Positions 33,401 through 43,149 of a stretch of DNA of 64,000 bases are shown here, one piece after another. Made by a program: the position numbers and the translations under genes. The stretch comes from Nephrocerus scutellatus. Taxonomy: Eukaryota > Arthropoda > Insecta > Diptera > Pipunculidae. Location: assembly GCA_947095585.1 (NCBI GenBank), contig OX352761.1, positions 20,537,277 through 20,601,276 of the forward strand, in the 5' to 3' direction. Under the pieces are notes generated by a model that was not told the origin of the DNA, searched no databases, and saw only the letters and a list, made by a program, of their open reading frames with translations. How positions within the stretch are numbered: the stretch's first letter is position 1; each line of letters starts with the position of its first letter.

Positions 33401-36400
33401 GATGAGAGTTTCTTTCTCATTTACCCACTTGTAGTTCCTGCAGGAGGTGTTATGACGAGTACCCAATTCCCGTACCCAGAGAATTCCAGTTTAGCCGTTT
33501 ATAAAGGATAACACCGAGATATTTAACCTCACTGGAATAATCTAACATGGTGCCTTTGATGATGATAGGTCCCAAATCGACCGGTCTTCTTTTCGTGAAA
33601 GGACGGTTTTGCAAGGTTTTGATGGATAGTCCTTCTCCGCTGCACCGTTCTAAAACGTGTAGTAAAGCACCTTGCATGACACTAGTGATAGTCGTGCAGT
33701 GCTTACTAATAATAAAAATCGCCAAAACGTCCGCATAACAAATGGCGATGTATCCTGATCTGTGAAGATGGACTCGAAGATTGTCGATGACTAGTGACCA
33801 TAGAAGGGGATAAAGCACTCTTCCTTGGGGACATCCCGTAACTGCAGTCACAGACACTCCTCCCGAGGAGGAAATAATATATCGACTTTCAAGCATGGCC
33901 CTTATGCAATTTTTGGTCGAGTCTTCGATACCCCTGCTACTGATTGCCCTTGCAATTGAGTCGTAGCCAGTGTTATCGAAAGCACCCTCAATGTCGAGGA
34001 AAACACACAGGGCCACTTTCTTGGAACGAAAAGTTCCTTCTATCCCCTTTACAAGATAGTGAAGGGCACCTTCTGTGCTTCTGCCTTTCCTGTACGCAAA
34101 CTGTAGTACGAGTAGACGAACCTGGGAAATGAACCTGGAGTAGGATTCTGATTGTATCATTACGGTCCGACGTGTAGGTGCCATCGGACTTTTTTAATAA
34201 ACCTACACAGTTTGTCTGATCCTTAACTCCATACTTTTGAGAACAAATGATGATAGACTTATGATTTAGGCAGTTCACTAGGCCTGTCTCCAGATAGTAG
34301 AAATGTATCTCAAGTTGTTGCTGGCTCTAAATAAAGCAATCATGTCCGGTAGGATGAGATTTTATTATCATCCAACGTTGCTCCAATTATTTTATGCCAT
34401 CCAAATAATATGATTTCTGGAGCCCCTCAAAATAAGCGTTTGTTTCAGCGATGACTTCTTTATTTGACCCAAATCTCTTACCTCATGTTTGGAAACAAGA
34501 AATAGTTGCAGGGGGCTTAATCTGGGGAATATGCTGGATAAGGGAGCAGTTCGTAGCCTTACTCATGCAATTTTGCCATTGCGACTGCGGACTTGTGCGC
34601 CGGTGCGCTGTCCTGGTGAAAAAAAACTTTTCTCTTCGCCAAATGCGGCCGTTTTTTCTTCAAATCGGCTTGGAATAGATCAAGCAGCTCTGTGTATTAT
34701 TCGCCGATGATCGTTTTACCCTTTTCAAGGTAATCAATGTGAATAGCACCGCGCGCATCCCAAAAAAACTGTCGCCATTTAATGAGCACTCGAAATTCAC
34801 TTCTTTTCATTTTAACGAAAATGCTCGTAGGCGTCTGTATAAAATGGCTGCCACAAGACAACTATTTGACAGATCTTTCTGAAAATTTGGGTGCGTTCTT
34901 TTGAAAGATGATTCTTGACAAAAAAAAACAACCCATAAAAATTAAAATTTTTCTTGTAAATTCTCTAATCGGGGATACACACACACACACTCGTCATCCA
35001 CCAAATGACGCAGCGACAGCGAACAGCGCTGCTTACAAAGCACAGAGCTCAGACTTTGCCGTGATCTGATGCGATATAGCGATATTTAAAAATTTTATAT
35101 TGTAGTCCCCAAGAGGCCGATCGCTCCAAATTTTTACAAAAAGTGTTTTCCATCGAAGACACACATGTGTACAAAATTCGGGTAAATTTGGTAAAATATT
35201 TGTGTGGGAGCCCCCGACCCCGCAGCCCTAGGGGTCTCAAATTTTAATAGAAAGTGTTGTCATGGGAGATATGCATGTGTGCAAAATTTCAATAAAATCG
35301 GGCCGTAGGAAGTGTGTTAAAAATTGATCACAAGATTTGGCCAGCCAGCCAGCCAGCCACGGGCAAGTGAAGTTAATATAGAGAATTTAAAAAATTATAA
35401 ATTTAAGGTGACGATGTATGTATGGGGCACAGGATGCCTCTCCGCCAGTCTTCTGGCATAGCTTCTTCTTCCCATACTTGCACTTCGTATACATGTGTGT
35501 AAAGTTTCAATAAAATCGGGCTTTCTGAAGTGGGTTAAACTTTTATCGATTTGGCCAGCCAGCCACCGACAGACAACCGGGCACGCCAAGTTAATATAGA
35601 GAGCTAAATTTTGTTTTGAAAAAAGGTAATCCTATATTTTCCGCTGACGTTTTTTGTCATTCTGGGAAAAGAGTATTCCGTAGATACATACTGACAGTAC
35701 TTTTCTTTATTAAATGCTTTGAATTAATAGCGTAATTATAGTATAACATTAATTATATGTAGAGAACTTTGGTATAATGTTAAGCTGAAACATATGATAT
35801 ATACTCGTATATATAATTTCTATCATAATTTTGTTTCGTGAAGTCTTATAAAAAAAATTCTGTTTCAACTGACAAAAACCAAAGGTATCAATTATAAGAA
35901 GGGTAGAGAACTGAAAAATATAATTTAATAAACGATATAATGCAATGAATTGTGCCCCTTAAAAAACAGCAACAATATAATGACACCCCTGTATAACAAT
36001 CACTCCAGATATCCCACTCTAAAATGGTACACCACACAAACAATCGATCACATGACAGACAAAGGCACAGAGTAACCTCCCACTTGGGACATGCAGGGTG
36101 CAATGGCATGGAAATTTGTTTTTGTCTGCTACCTCGGCAATACGTTGATGATGTAATAATTCAAAAACCGTTTTGTTTCGTATTTAAATGTAATTCAAAA
36201 TTGCACGAAAACGTCGAGAAACGTGAAATATTAAATTAGTAGGGTGCAGTGTGCGCGATCAATCGCTTTCCGTCCACAGACGAACGGACGAAGATCATAC
36301 TAATAGCGCTGATGAACATTGCTGATCCCTTCATTACCAAACTCGCAAGCACAGACACAGACAGTTTTATCTTTAGCATGCGATGCGAGTAGCATTCTCG

Positions 36401-39400
36401 TCCACCCGGCTGTCTGGAACTAATTGAGATTTTCACACTTTTCTCGCAAAAATCCAACTCCAACTCTAGAGAAGAAGAAATTTTCAAACAAATGGGAAAA
36501 TGGTAAATTGAAAACGTCGACGCATCGATCATGTGCTGTATGAGAAATGTATGAAACCATCCGCGATGAGCCTTTTGCATGACGCTTCAAATGGTATGCC
36601 TTGATTACCGCTATTACTGCGGCTGTACACTTAAATGGTAGTTGTTGGTGCGGTGCGTGCGGTTTAATTTTTATCATTCATTGTCAGGACTGCAAGCTAT
36701 AGCCACCTTTAGTCACGGTTTTTCGGTTGGTGGAAGGGATTGTCTGGTGTATGCGTTACACAGATAGGGTGAAATCATAAATTGCTCTTTTTTTTCTGTA
36801 CTCTTTACCGAGGCTAAAGGTTTAATTCTTGGTTTTCATTTTATTTAGATGCATTGGAGTTCTGGCAGAAAAGGGTTTCACATAACTGAGTTTTTTTTTT
36901 AAAAATATTTTTGTTGTCTTCTAAAACAATGCTACCATCTCTGTCAAAACATTTATTAATTTTAATGATGATTTGATTTTTGTATTCCAGTGATTTGTCG
37001 ATCCCAAAGGTATGTGTTGATCTCTGACATAATAGTTAAGGAATAAATAAATCGGTGTTTAGGGATTTATAAGTCTGACGAGTGTGGCTGCAGACCATTT
37101 ATACGTTTATTCATATAATTTGTATTATTTATTTAATTTAATTGTAACAATGGAACCGTTCTATGTGAAGACACCACACACCTGGGGAACATATTGTCGT
37201 CGATTTGACAGGTTTTGTCGGAGCTAACACCATTACAGAAGATTTTAAAAAACGTCCGATTTTATTGACGATATGCGGTGGTGGAACTTTTGAGCTGTTG
37301 GAACATTTAATAGCTCCAAGCCGAGTAAGTGATCTAGCATTCAAACTAATAGTTGCCATACTATGTGATCGCTCATTGCACTCGGCTTCATTTAAATTTT
37401 TTTAACGGAATCAAATACTGGAGGAGACAGCGGCCGATTTTGTTGGCGATTTAGTATTGCAATTTTTTAACTGGTAGCCTAGACATCCTGCTTCGCGATA
37501 AGATTGTTTGTGGTATACGGGACTCCAATCTACAACAGCAATTTTTGACAGAAAAAATTCTTTCATTGGAGAACCGTTGCTGCAGAGGCGGCAAGTAAGG
37601 ACCACAAAGCTATCACCGATGCACATGCGGAAGTTAATTTCATTCATCAGCCGCGCCATCCTACCGCTATCAATAACCGTTGACTGATAACCAAACTTCC
37701 ATTGTGAGAGTTATGGAAAAAATCATCCGAGATCTACATGCAGATTTCGATGAAGCTTTTGCTCGTTTTATGGCATCACAGGCCACATTCAAAGGTTGTG
37801 TTGATCCAATACAGGCAACCGCCAAAATAACAAAGAAGAAACCTAGAAAGGATAAAGGTCGTTCCAATTCCGCGTGAAACTGGTCTCCGCACCACCCGAA
37901 GTTAAGATGGATAATGCGGTGTTGATTAACAAAATTCTATTCTATTAAGTCGATTTGGGATCGAGATATACCACTATATCTGAGCGGTTTTTTAATAGTT
38001 TATGGACAAATCCACCAACGAATTTCTTAAAGGATTTCCAGCAAAACCCGATTCGAGTTCTAGGTCGATTGGAGGTCGACAATAAATACTATGGCTATCG
38101 AATCGATTGACTTTCATTATTTGTTACAATGAGCAACCGGACAAACATATTGGGTCGAAAGTGGTTTGAGCCATTTGGCATAGGAGTACATTCCGTTCAA
38201 TCACCAAAATATACCGATTTTATGGTGAAATTCAAGAATCTCTTTTCAACGGAACTCGGGGAATTCCGTGGTACACCGGTGCAGTTGCCAATCCACCTAC
38301 CAGCTCAGCGAATTCCAATTGCTCTCCCATCAGTATCGGTCGAAGAAGAACTAGAGAGGTTACGTTACAGGGAATACTAGAGCGTAGATACTATAACGAA
38401 TGGGCCACGCCTATTGTGCCTGACCTTAAATCAGATGAATCTGTCCTGATGAAAAGTGGACCATAAGTCCACTATTAATAAAGCTCCTCACACTTTTCCG
38501 AAACCGTCAGCCACCCACTTGCTCTCACCGATGCCGAGGGGTAATATCTTCGCCAAACTGGACCTGGTCCAATCTGGTCCGGAATCTTCAAAAATTTCAT
38601 TAATAATTAGCTCTGTGCACTTGAAGGCGTCATTCCATAATTTGATGACGTTCTAGTTATTGCATCTACCGAAGATGAGCTTTGTCAGAGATTACCAAAA
38701 TCTTACAACGATTTAACGAAGCAGATCGAGGCAATCCATAAAACACCACCACCGACAGACAAGGAGCAACTTCCGGCGTTTTTGGGGCCCATCAATTTTC
38801 ACCACACCTTTATACAGGGCAAAGCAATCATCGCTGAGCTCCTCCACGAACTGCTTCATGAAAACATAAAATGGAAGCGGGGACCAATTCAGCAGCACTT
38901 TCGTCAAATAATGTGCTCATTCCGTATGATGAGCATCTTCCACTATTGCTGGTATGCGATGCCTCTTCGTATGGCATCGGTGATCGGGTGAGTAACTCTG
39001 TTAATTCCGAAAGGCCTATATGGAAATGCAGACGGACCCAGTCGATTACCAAATTCGACTGCTCCAACCGCTGCAAAGTAGAAGATTATGATGATAGACA
39101 TAATACAATGTCAAGTTGTAATGGCAATTGCTATTGGCACGTCCACGAAGAAGGACCCGGTGCTTTCTCGTGTCCTTTCTTGGTGCCTCAGGGGATGGCC
39201 CCAGAAAGTCGACGATCAATTCAAATCATTCTTGATAGGTCGGGCCAAATTAAGCTGTATTAAAGACTCCCATTAGACACTGCACACCCAGGAATTGTAC
39301 GTATGAAGAGTATAGCGAGAAGTTGCGTGTGGTGGCCATACATTGATGACGACATTGAGAAGTGAGACCTCCAAAAGGCCATCAAAAGACCCCCAAAAGA

Positions 39401-41442
39401 CCCCTAAAAGACCTCCAAAAGACCCTCAAAAAGACCCTAAAAATACCTAAAAGACCCTCAAAAGACTCCTAAAAGACCCTCAAAAGACTCCTAAAAGACC
39501 TTAGAGGACGAAGCTGTTGAAATATATATTCTCCTATCGTAACTCATTAGAGAATTCTAGCTCATGCGCAATGAAACAACGCATATCAATTTGAAAATAA
39601 CATACAAATTACAAACTACTGTGGGAATGTCTGTTCGCTGAGACTGCAGTAAATCACTTGGTAAATCACAACATAGCATGGCTGATATATGCGTGCGATA
39701 ATAGCCAAACAACGAAGATAGCATAGTTATCTCTTTTTCGTTCTCTGGTCAAGTACCTTTTAGCGTTCTTCATATTAAAAATCGTTTCGCATTATGACGT
39801 CATAAAACGCTGCATCCTTGAAATTTTACTCCCATCGCGCGTAAAGAAGTTTTACTTAAAAAAAAAAACCCATCAAAATTAAAATTTTTCATGTAAATTC
39901 TCTAATAGAAGATGGGTAACTATGTGTTAAAATTTGAAGAAAATCAAATCCGGAATTTCAAATTAATTGATTTTTAAAAAATTTACATGGACACCACACG
40001 GGTCTCATGGCCCTATCACTCCAACAAATTTACAAAAAGTTATGTTCATCAGTGATACACATTTGCTAAAAATTTGAAGAAAATCGAGCTAATTTTTAAA
40101 AAATTTATATGAGGACCCCTTGGGCCTCAGGGCCCGTTCACTCCAAAAACTTTACAAAAAAAAATACAGAGGTGTATAAAATTTGAAGAAAATCGGGTTA
40201 ATTTTTTTTTTTAAATTTTGGGGCCCCACGAACCCGGGGCCCGGGGTCACCAAAATTTTTACAAAAAATGTTGCCTATCGGAGATACATGCGTATATAAA
40301 ATTTGAAGAAAATCGGGTAAATTTTTTAAAAAAAAATTTATGGGGCCCCACGAACCCGGGGCCTGGGGTCTCCAAAATTTTTACAAAAATTGTTGTGTAT
40401 CAGAGATACACATGTGTATAAAATTTGAAAAAAATTGAGTAAAATTTTGTAAAATATTTGTATGGGAGCCCCCCCGACCCCGGGGCCCGAGGGGCCTCAA
40501 ATAATAGAATTTGTTGTCGCCGGAAATACGCATGTGTGCAAAATTTCAATAAAATCGGACCTTGGGAAGTGTGTTAAAAATTGATCGCAAGATTCAACGG
40601 CGACCGACGACCGACGACCGACATCCGTGCCACGGGCAAGTAAATATATAGAGAATTTAAAAATAAAAAAGGCTTTTCCTTCCCTAACACCGGTAGTTGT
40701 TATACAGCCTTCATAGACACAAGTCCCATTAGTCATCTCATTAATCTCAAAAATGACAAAATTTACTCACACATTGAAGAAAAAATTTTTTTTACAAATC
40801 TAAATTGACTTTTGGTAAAAACGAAAACAACACTCAAACGATGCTACTTAAATTCAAAACCACAAAACTTACTTCGATCTTTTAAGATAAACTTCTTTGG
40901 CGGTTCCTTTAGATAATTTCGTTGCAATCCACTCAGCGCCGTATCGTTGCCATTTTTATCTTTTTTCACCATTTCCCCAAGAAAGGTAATATAGCTGATG
41001 GCCAACTTGAGTGTATCCACTTTACTTAGACGTTTCTCATACGGTAATGTAGGAATATGCGATCGCAATCCTTCGAACGCTTCGTTGATACTTTGCATGC
41101 GCCGGCGTTCGCGTAAATTCGCCGCCTGCCGCTGTTGAGCCATTTGTGAGGCGCATTTCAGTCGACGGGGCTTGTGCAAGCGACTGCTGTTGGCGAACGA
41201 AGAAGATGGGTTATTCTCAGAAAATCATCAAAAAAGCGTATTTCTTCTTCCTACCTTTTCTCCTCGGTGTTCTCCTGATCACTATTGAATCCGCTGCTGT
41301 ACGCATCGTCATCGCTTTCCAAACTGTTTTCATCGCCAAAGAAAAAATCCGAACTCGATGTAGAACCATTTGTTGCTTGTGATCCCTCGAAGAAGTGTCG
41401 AGCCATCGTCGATTCCAAATCAAAGTTTTCCATGGCGAACAT
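30418..41442 (-). CDS. Fer1: Fer1 / Ptf1a-type bHLH transcription factor (3 exons)
   Basis: Exons on the - strand are 41442-41255, 41186-40873 and 30683-30418, giving 255 residues. The start MFAMENF follows an in-frame TAG. Exon 1 ends AAAAG|gtagga; exon 2 starts ccaacag|CAGTCGC and ends CGAA|gtaagt, a strong donor; exon 3 starts tttccag|GTGGCGG. Phases (2, then 1) match. The bHLH is at residues 82-134: basic region [10 protein letters not shown], second helix [15 protein letters not shown]. This spelling is diagnostic of Ptf1a/Fer1, a nuclear factor that binds E-boxes as a heterodimer with Da/E proteins. Exon 3 supplies HSLSW (residues 173-177) and WTPEDPR (194-200), matching the vertebrate PTF1A C-terminal motifs that contact RBPJ/Su(H). 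The N-terminal part is acidic and Ser-rich. Intron 1 is 68 bp; intron 2 is 10.2 kb and full of TEs. The ortholog call rests on motif memory, not alignment. Confidence 0.93.
31965..33330 (+). mobile_element. LINE family A, 5' region and endonuclease remnants, internally deleted
   Basis: It starts with the family-A 5' sequence GTGCGATCAAACCTCCACTT, GTGGCCGGCGGTAAATTTCC (compare 43.16 kb). It runs through an endonuclease-like remnant with stops and then jumps to RT-region sequence (CGACTATGTAGGTTGACCAT). It is antisense to Fer1 inside intron 2. Many stops; no function expected. Confidence 0.7.
33440..34290 (-). mobile_element. Jockey/R1-group LINE reverse transcriptase fragment (catalytic Asp lost)
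   Basis: A 244-codon - strand frame (34184-33450) reads in order '[17 protein letters not shown]', '[18 protein letters not shown]', '[20 protein letters not shown]', '[10 protein letters not shown]' and '[17 protein letters not shown]'. The Y/FADD box reads YADV, removing the second catalytic Asp. Reading is open longer than the other LINEs here, suggesting a younger insertion. Sense-oriented in Fer1 intron 2. Confidence 0.85.
34480..34910 (-). mobile_element. Mariner transposase C-terminal fragment
   Basis: On the - strand: '[19 protein letters not shown]', then after a stop '[18 protein letters not shown]', '[13 protein letters not shown]' and '[15 protein letters not shown]'. These are the central and third catalytic blocks of a mariner transposase, with in-frame stops. 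The family differs from the copy at 26.2 kb. It lies in Fer1 intron 2. Confidence 0.8.
34925..35390 (+). mobile_element. Tandem-unit element, copy 6 (same subfamily as copy 5)
   Basis: It carries the 5' module, an (AC)n tract, the CAAAGCACAGAGCTCAGACT insert shared with copy 5, two units and the CCAGCCAGCCAGCCAGCCAC 3' tract. It ends in ATATAGAGAATTTAAAAA and lies in Fer1 intron 2. Confidence 0.85.
35480..35608 (+). mobile_element. Tandem-unit element, copy 7 (3' end only)
   Basis: One unit core (TACATGTGTGTAAAGTTTCA) plus the 3' module: TCTGAAGTGGGTTAAAC, GGCCAGCCAGCCACC, CGGGCACGCCAAG and AATATAGAGA. It lies about 90 bp after copy 6. Confidence 0.75.
35610..37130. other. Fer1 intron 2 sequence with no recognised element
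   Basis: AT-rich non-repetitive-looking sequence. A 114-codon - strand open frame at 36580-36236 is not recognised and has no splice support. Because it is intronic to a developmental transcription factor and comparatively TE-free, enhancers could lie here; that is speculation. Confidence 0.3.
37140..39364 (+). mobile_element. Ty3/gypsy LTR retrotransposon, internal region, degenerate
   Basis: The order of pieces is gag, protease, RT, RNase H, integrase. The gag-like block is '[19 protein letters not shown]' near 37.26 kb. A protease-like '[11 protein letters not shown]' lies near 37.95 kb. RT entry is '[15 protein letters not shown]'-like near 38.27 kb, with '[14 protein letters not shown]' and '[10 protein letters not shown]' following. 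'[13 protein letters not shown]' marks RNase H near 38.95 kb. The integrase zinc domain '[20 protein letters not shown]' lies near 39.3 kb. Multiple frameshifts and stops, no LTRs recognised, no envelope gene seen. It is a dead copy, antisense to Fer1 in its intron 2, ending where a minisatellite block starts. Confidence 0.8.
39366..39510. repeat. AAAAGACCCCC-type minisatellite, block 2
   Basis: About a dozen units such as CCCCAAAAGACCCCTAAAAG, same strand bias as block 1. It abuts the truncated 3' side of the gypsy copy in Fer1 intron 2. Confidence 0.85.
39858..40665 (+). mobile_element. Tandem-unit element, copy 8 (~6 units)
   Basis: 5' module ACCCATCAAAATTAAAATTT with TAAATTCTCTAATAG; about six units; 3' module with a (CGAC)n tract (GGCGACCGACGACCGACGAC) instead of CCAGCC; end ATATAGAGAATTTAAAAA. 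It ends about 210 bp short of the Fer1 exon 2 donor. Confidence 0.85.
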
Positions 41443-41459
41443 TTTATTAACTGACAGCT

Positions 41460-42140
41460 CTTTTGTTGGTAGGAGAATCTATTCTTGTAAGCCTTAGCCG
41501 CTTTTTGTCTTTCGTCTGCAAATAGTAACCGTTTTGACGGATTCACTTTGCCGATCGCATTGTTTATCACTTGATGTTGGGTGGAATAATTTACAAATTG
41601 TTCCTTAAGCGGTGACGTGTGGCCAGCACGTGCCTCTCCTATTGTCACAACAAGTGTGATGATAGCGCATTATAACAACTGAATTAGTAGTTGTTGTTTG
41701 TGCAAATAGAGGGTGTTTTTTGTGGCGGGTGCTTGTTGCCCTTTGTTATTTATTAAACTCCTTTATTGCTGATTGATTTATATCTGACTTGTAATACTTG
41801 TAGGTATGTGATCACATTGTTGTTTATCTGTATGTTAAAGAGAAGAACATTGTAAAGGATGTTAGATAAATAGGAATATGGACGTTTCGATTTAATTTAT
41901 ATTTTGAATAAAACGTCTATCATTTTGCCATTTTATCTAGCATTTAGTTATAGTAAAGCAGCTGTAACAACAATAAAGTTGTCCAATAATCTAAACACTT
42001 ATCGTGTTCGTCATAAAACTCGTATTAATAAAGCCCTCGTCTGTTTATTTTGTGATAAGAAAAACACCCTCAACATATAAAAGTATAAAGATTATATTAG
42101 TTGCTAGAGTAAGCAACTAATAAAATAATATTTGCTTATG
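41460..42140. other. Upstream region of Fer1
   Basis: Sequence 5' of the Fer1 start. It contains the 5' UTR and probably the promoter, but I see no clear TATA/Inr pair. An overlapping long open frame on the same strand (41648-41217) is in another frame and ends inside Fer1 exon 1; I treat it as non-coding. Confidence 0.4.
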
Positions 42141-42284
42141 GTGCTCTGATAATGAAAAACTTAATACTTAAGACTTACAGGATTGTATGGCTTTTTGTTT
42201 TGACAAAAAACAATTTTACTCGTTATGTTGGAAATCCATACAATCCTGTAAGTCTTAAGTATTAAGTTTTCCTTGTGAGAGCAC
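42141..42284. mobile_element. Fold-back element with a perfect 35-bp inner inverted repeat
   Basis: AAAACTTAATACTTAAGACT + TACAGGATTGTATGG (42156-42190) is exactly inverted at 42236-42270, with a 45-nt loop. The inverted match continues outward less perfectly to GTGCTCT at 42141 and AGAGCAC at 42284. It is adjacent to a mariner-type transposase remnant and could be paired tips of that family or an independent MITE. It would form a stable RNA or DNA hairpin. Confidence 0.8.
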
Positions 42285-42299
42285 GATTATAGATAGAAC

Positions 42300-42690
42300 T
42301 TACTGAAGTCGTCGATTCGGAAAAGTTACAGACGACTTCGTGATGAGGCTGGAGTTCGCGTTACAGTCAATAGAGATCGTTACCGCACCAAGATCAATGA
42401 TTTTTTGTTAAAAAAAGATTGATGCGAATGAGATGTGGTTTCAACAGGATGACGCTACATGCCATACGCCGACGGAAACCATCGACTTATTGAAATCAAA
42501 ACTTGACGATGAGTTGATTTCGAGAAATGGGCCTGTCAATCGGCCTCTAAGGTTGTGCAAATTGATACCTCTCCATTATTTGCTGTGTGCCACGTGAAGT
42601 CACTGACTTATGCTGATAAACGAGCAATATTTGACGCCTTGGAGGCTTCAAGAACGCATTTGCTTTATATTGATGGAATTCAGAATAAAG
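42300..42690 (+). mobile_element. Mariner-type transposase remnant
   Basis: Frame pieces: 'EMWFQQDDATCHTPTETIDL', 'ELISRNGPVN' and 'VKSLTYADKRAIFDALEA'. These fit the second catalytic block and C-terminal helix region of a Tc1/mariner lineage with FQQDGATCH-type spelling. Stops and frameshifts are present. Confidence 0.7.
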
Positions 42691-42964
42691 TTATTCGTTT
42701 GATAAACTTACTTACTTACTCCCTTGATTCTTTGGAGCGTAGACCAAATGTAGGAGCTTTAACTGTTTTCTACAAATTTCACCACGGTGATGCTCTTCAG
42801 AAACCCGTTCTCTAGGTCCATGTTTTTGTCGGCAACCTCAACAGTTTAAACCTTTAAACCTTTTTCATACAGAACTCAAAATCCCAAATCAACCTTTTAT
42901 CCGAGAGTGAGAGTAAAGCATTGGACTCGCGACGTTTAAGTTTCGTGATCGTTTATCTGTATTG

Positions 42965-43040
42965 CTGCTTTAAAAAATCTGAGAAAATAAATTGAAACCG
43001 GCTACAAACGTAAGGAATGTGATATATTGTAAATTAAATT
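42965..43040. repeat. Dispersed repeat, partner of 7960-8125
   Basis: AATTGAAACCGGCTACAAAC and GTGATATATTGTAAATT match the reverse complement of 8050-8120. No function is assigned. Confidence 0.5.
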
Positions 43041-43149
43041 CCTTTGATTTTTATTTTATTTTTGTTTTTAAGTTTAGTAAAAGGCGGTCGGCCATCTGCA
43101 GAATAGGGGGAACAAAACAAAATGCATCAGAATTGCAAGTGGTCCTAAC

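Noticed and set aside
36236..36580. 114-codon minus frame in Fer1 intron 2 as a nested gene
   Set aside because: No family similarity recognised, no start context or splice or polyA support.
40844..40872. Unspliced end of Fer1 exon 2 (…FCGFEFK) as the true C-terminus
   Set aside because: A consensus gtaagt donor lies before it and a phase-matched exon with the HSLSW and WTPEDPR family motifs exists at 30683; kept only as a possible retained-intron isoform.
41217..41648. 143-codon minus-strand frame overlapping Fer1 exon 1
   Set aside because: It is in a different frame from the bHLH exon, ends inside exon 1, and has no recognisable domain.
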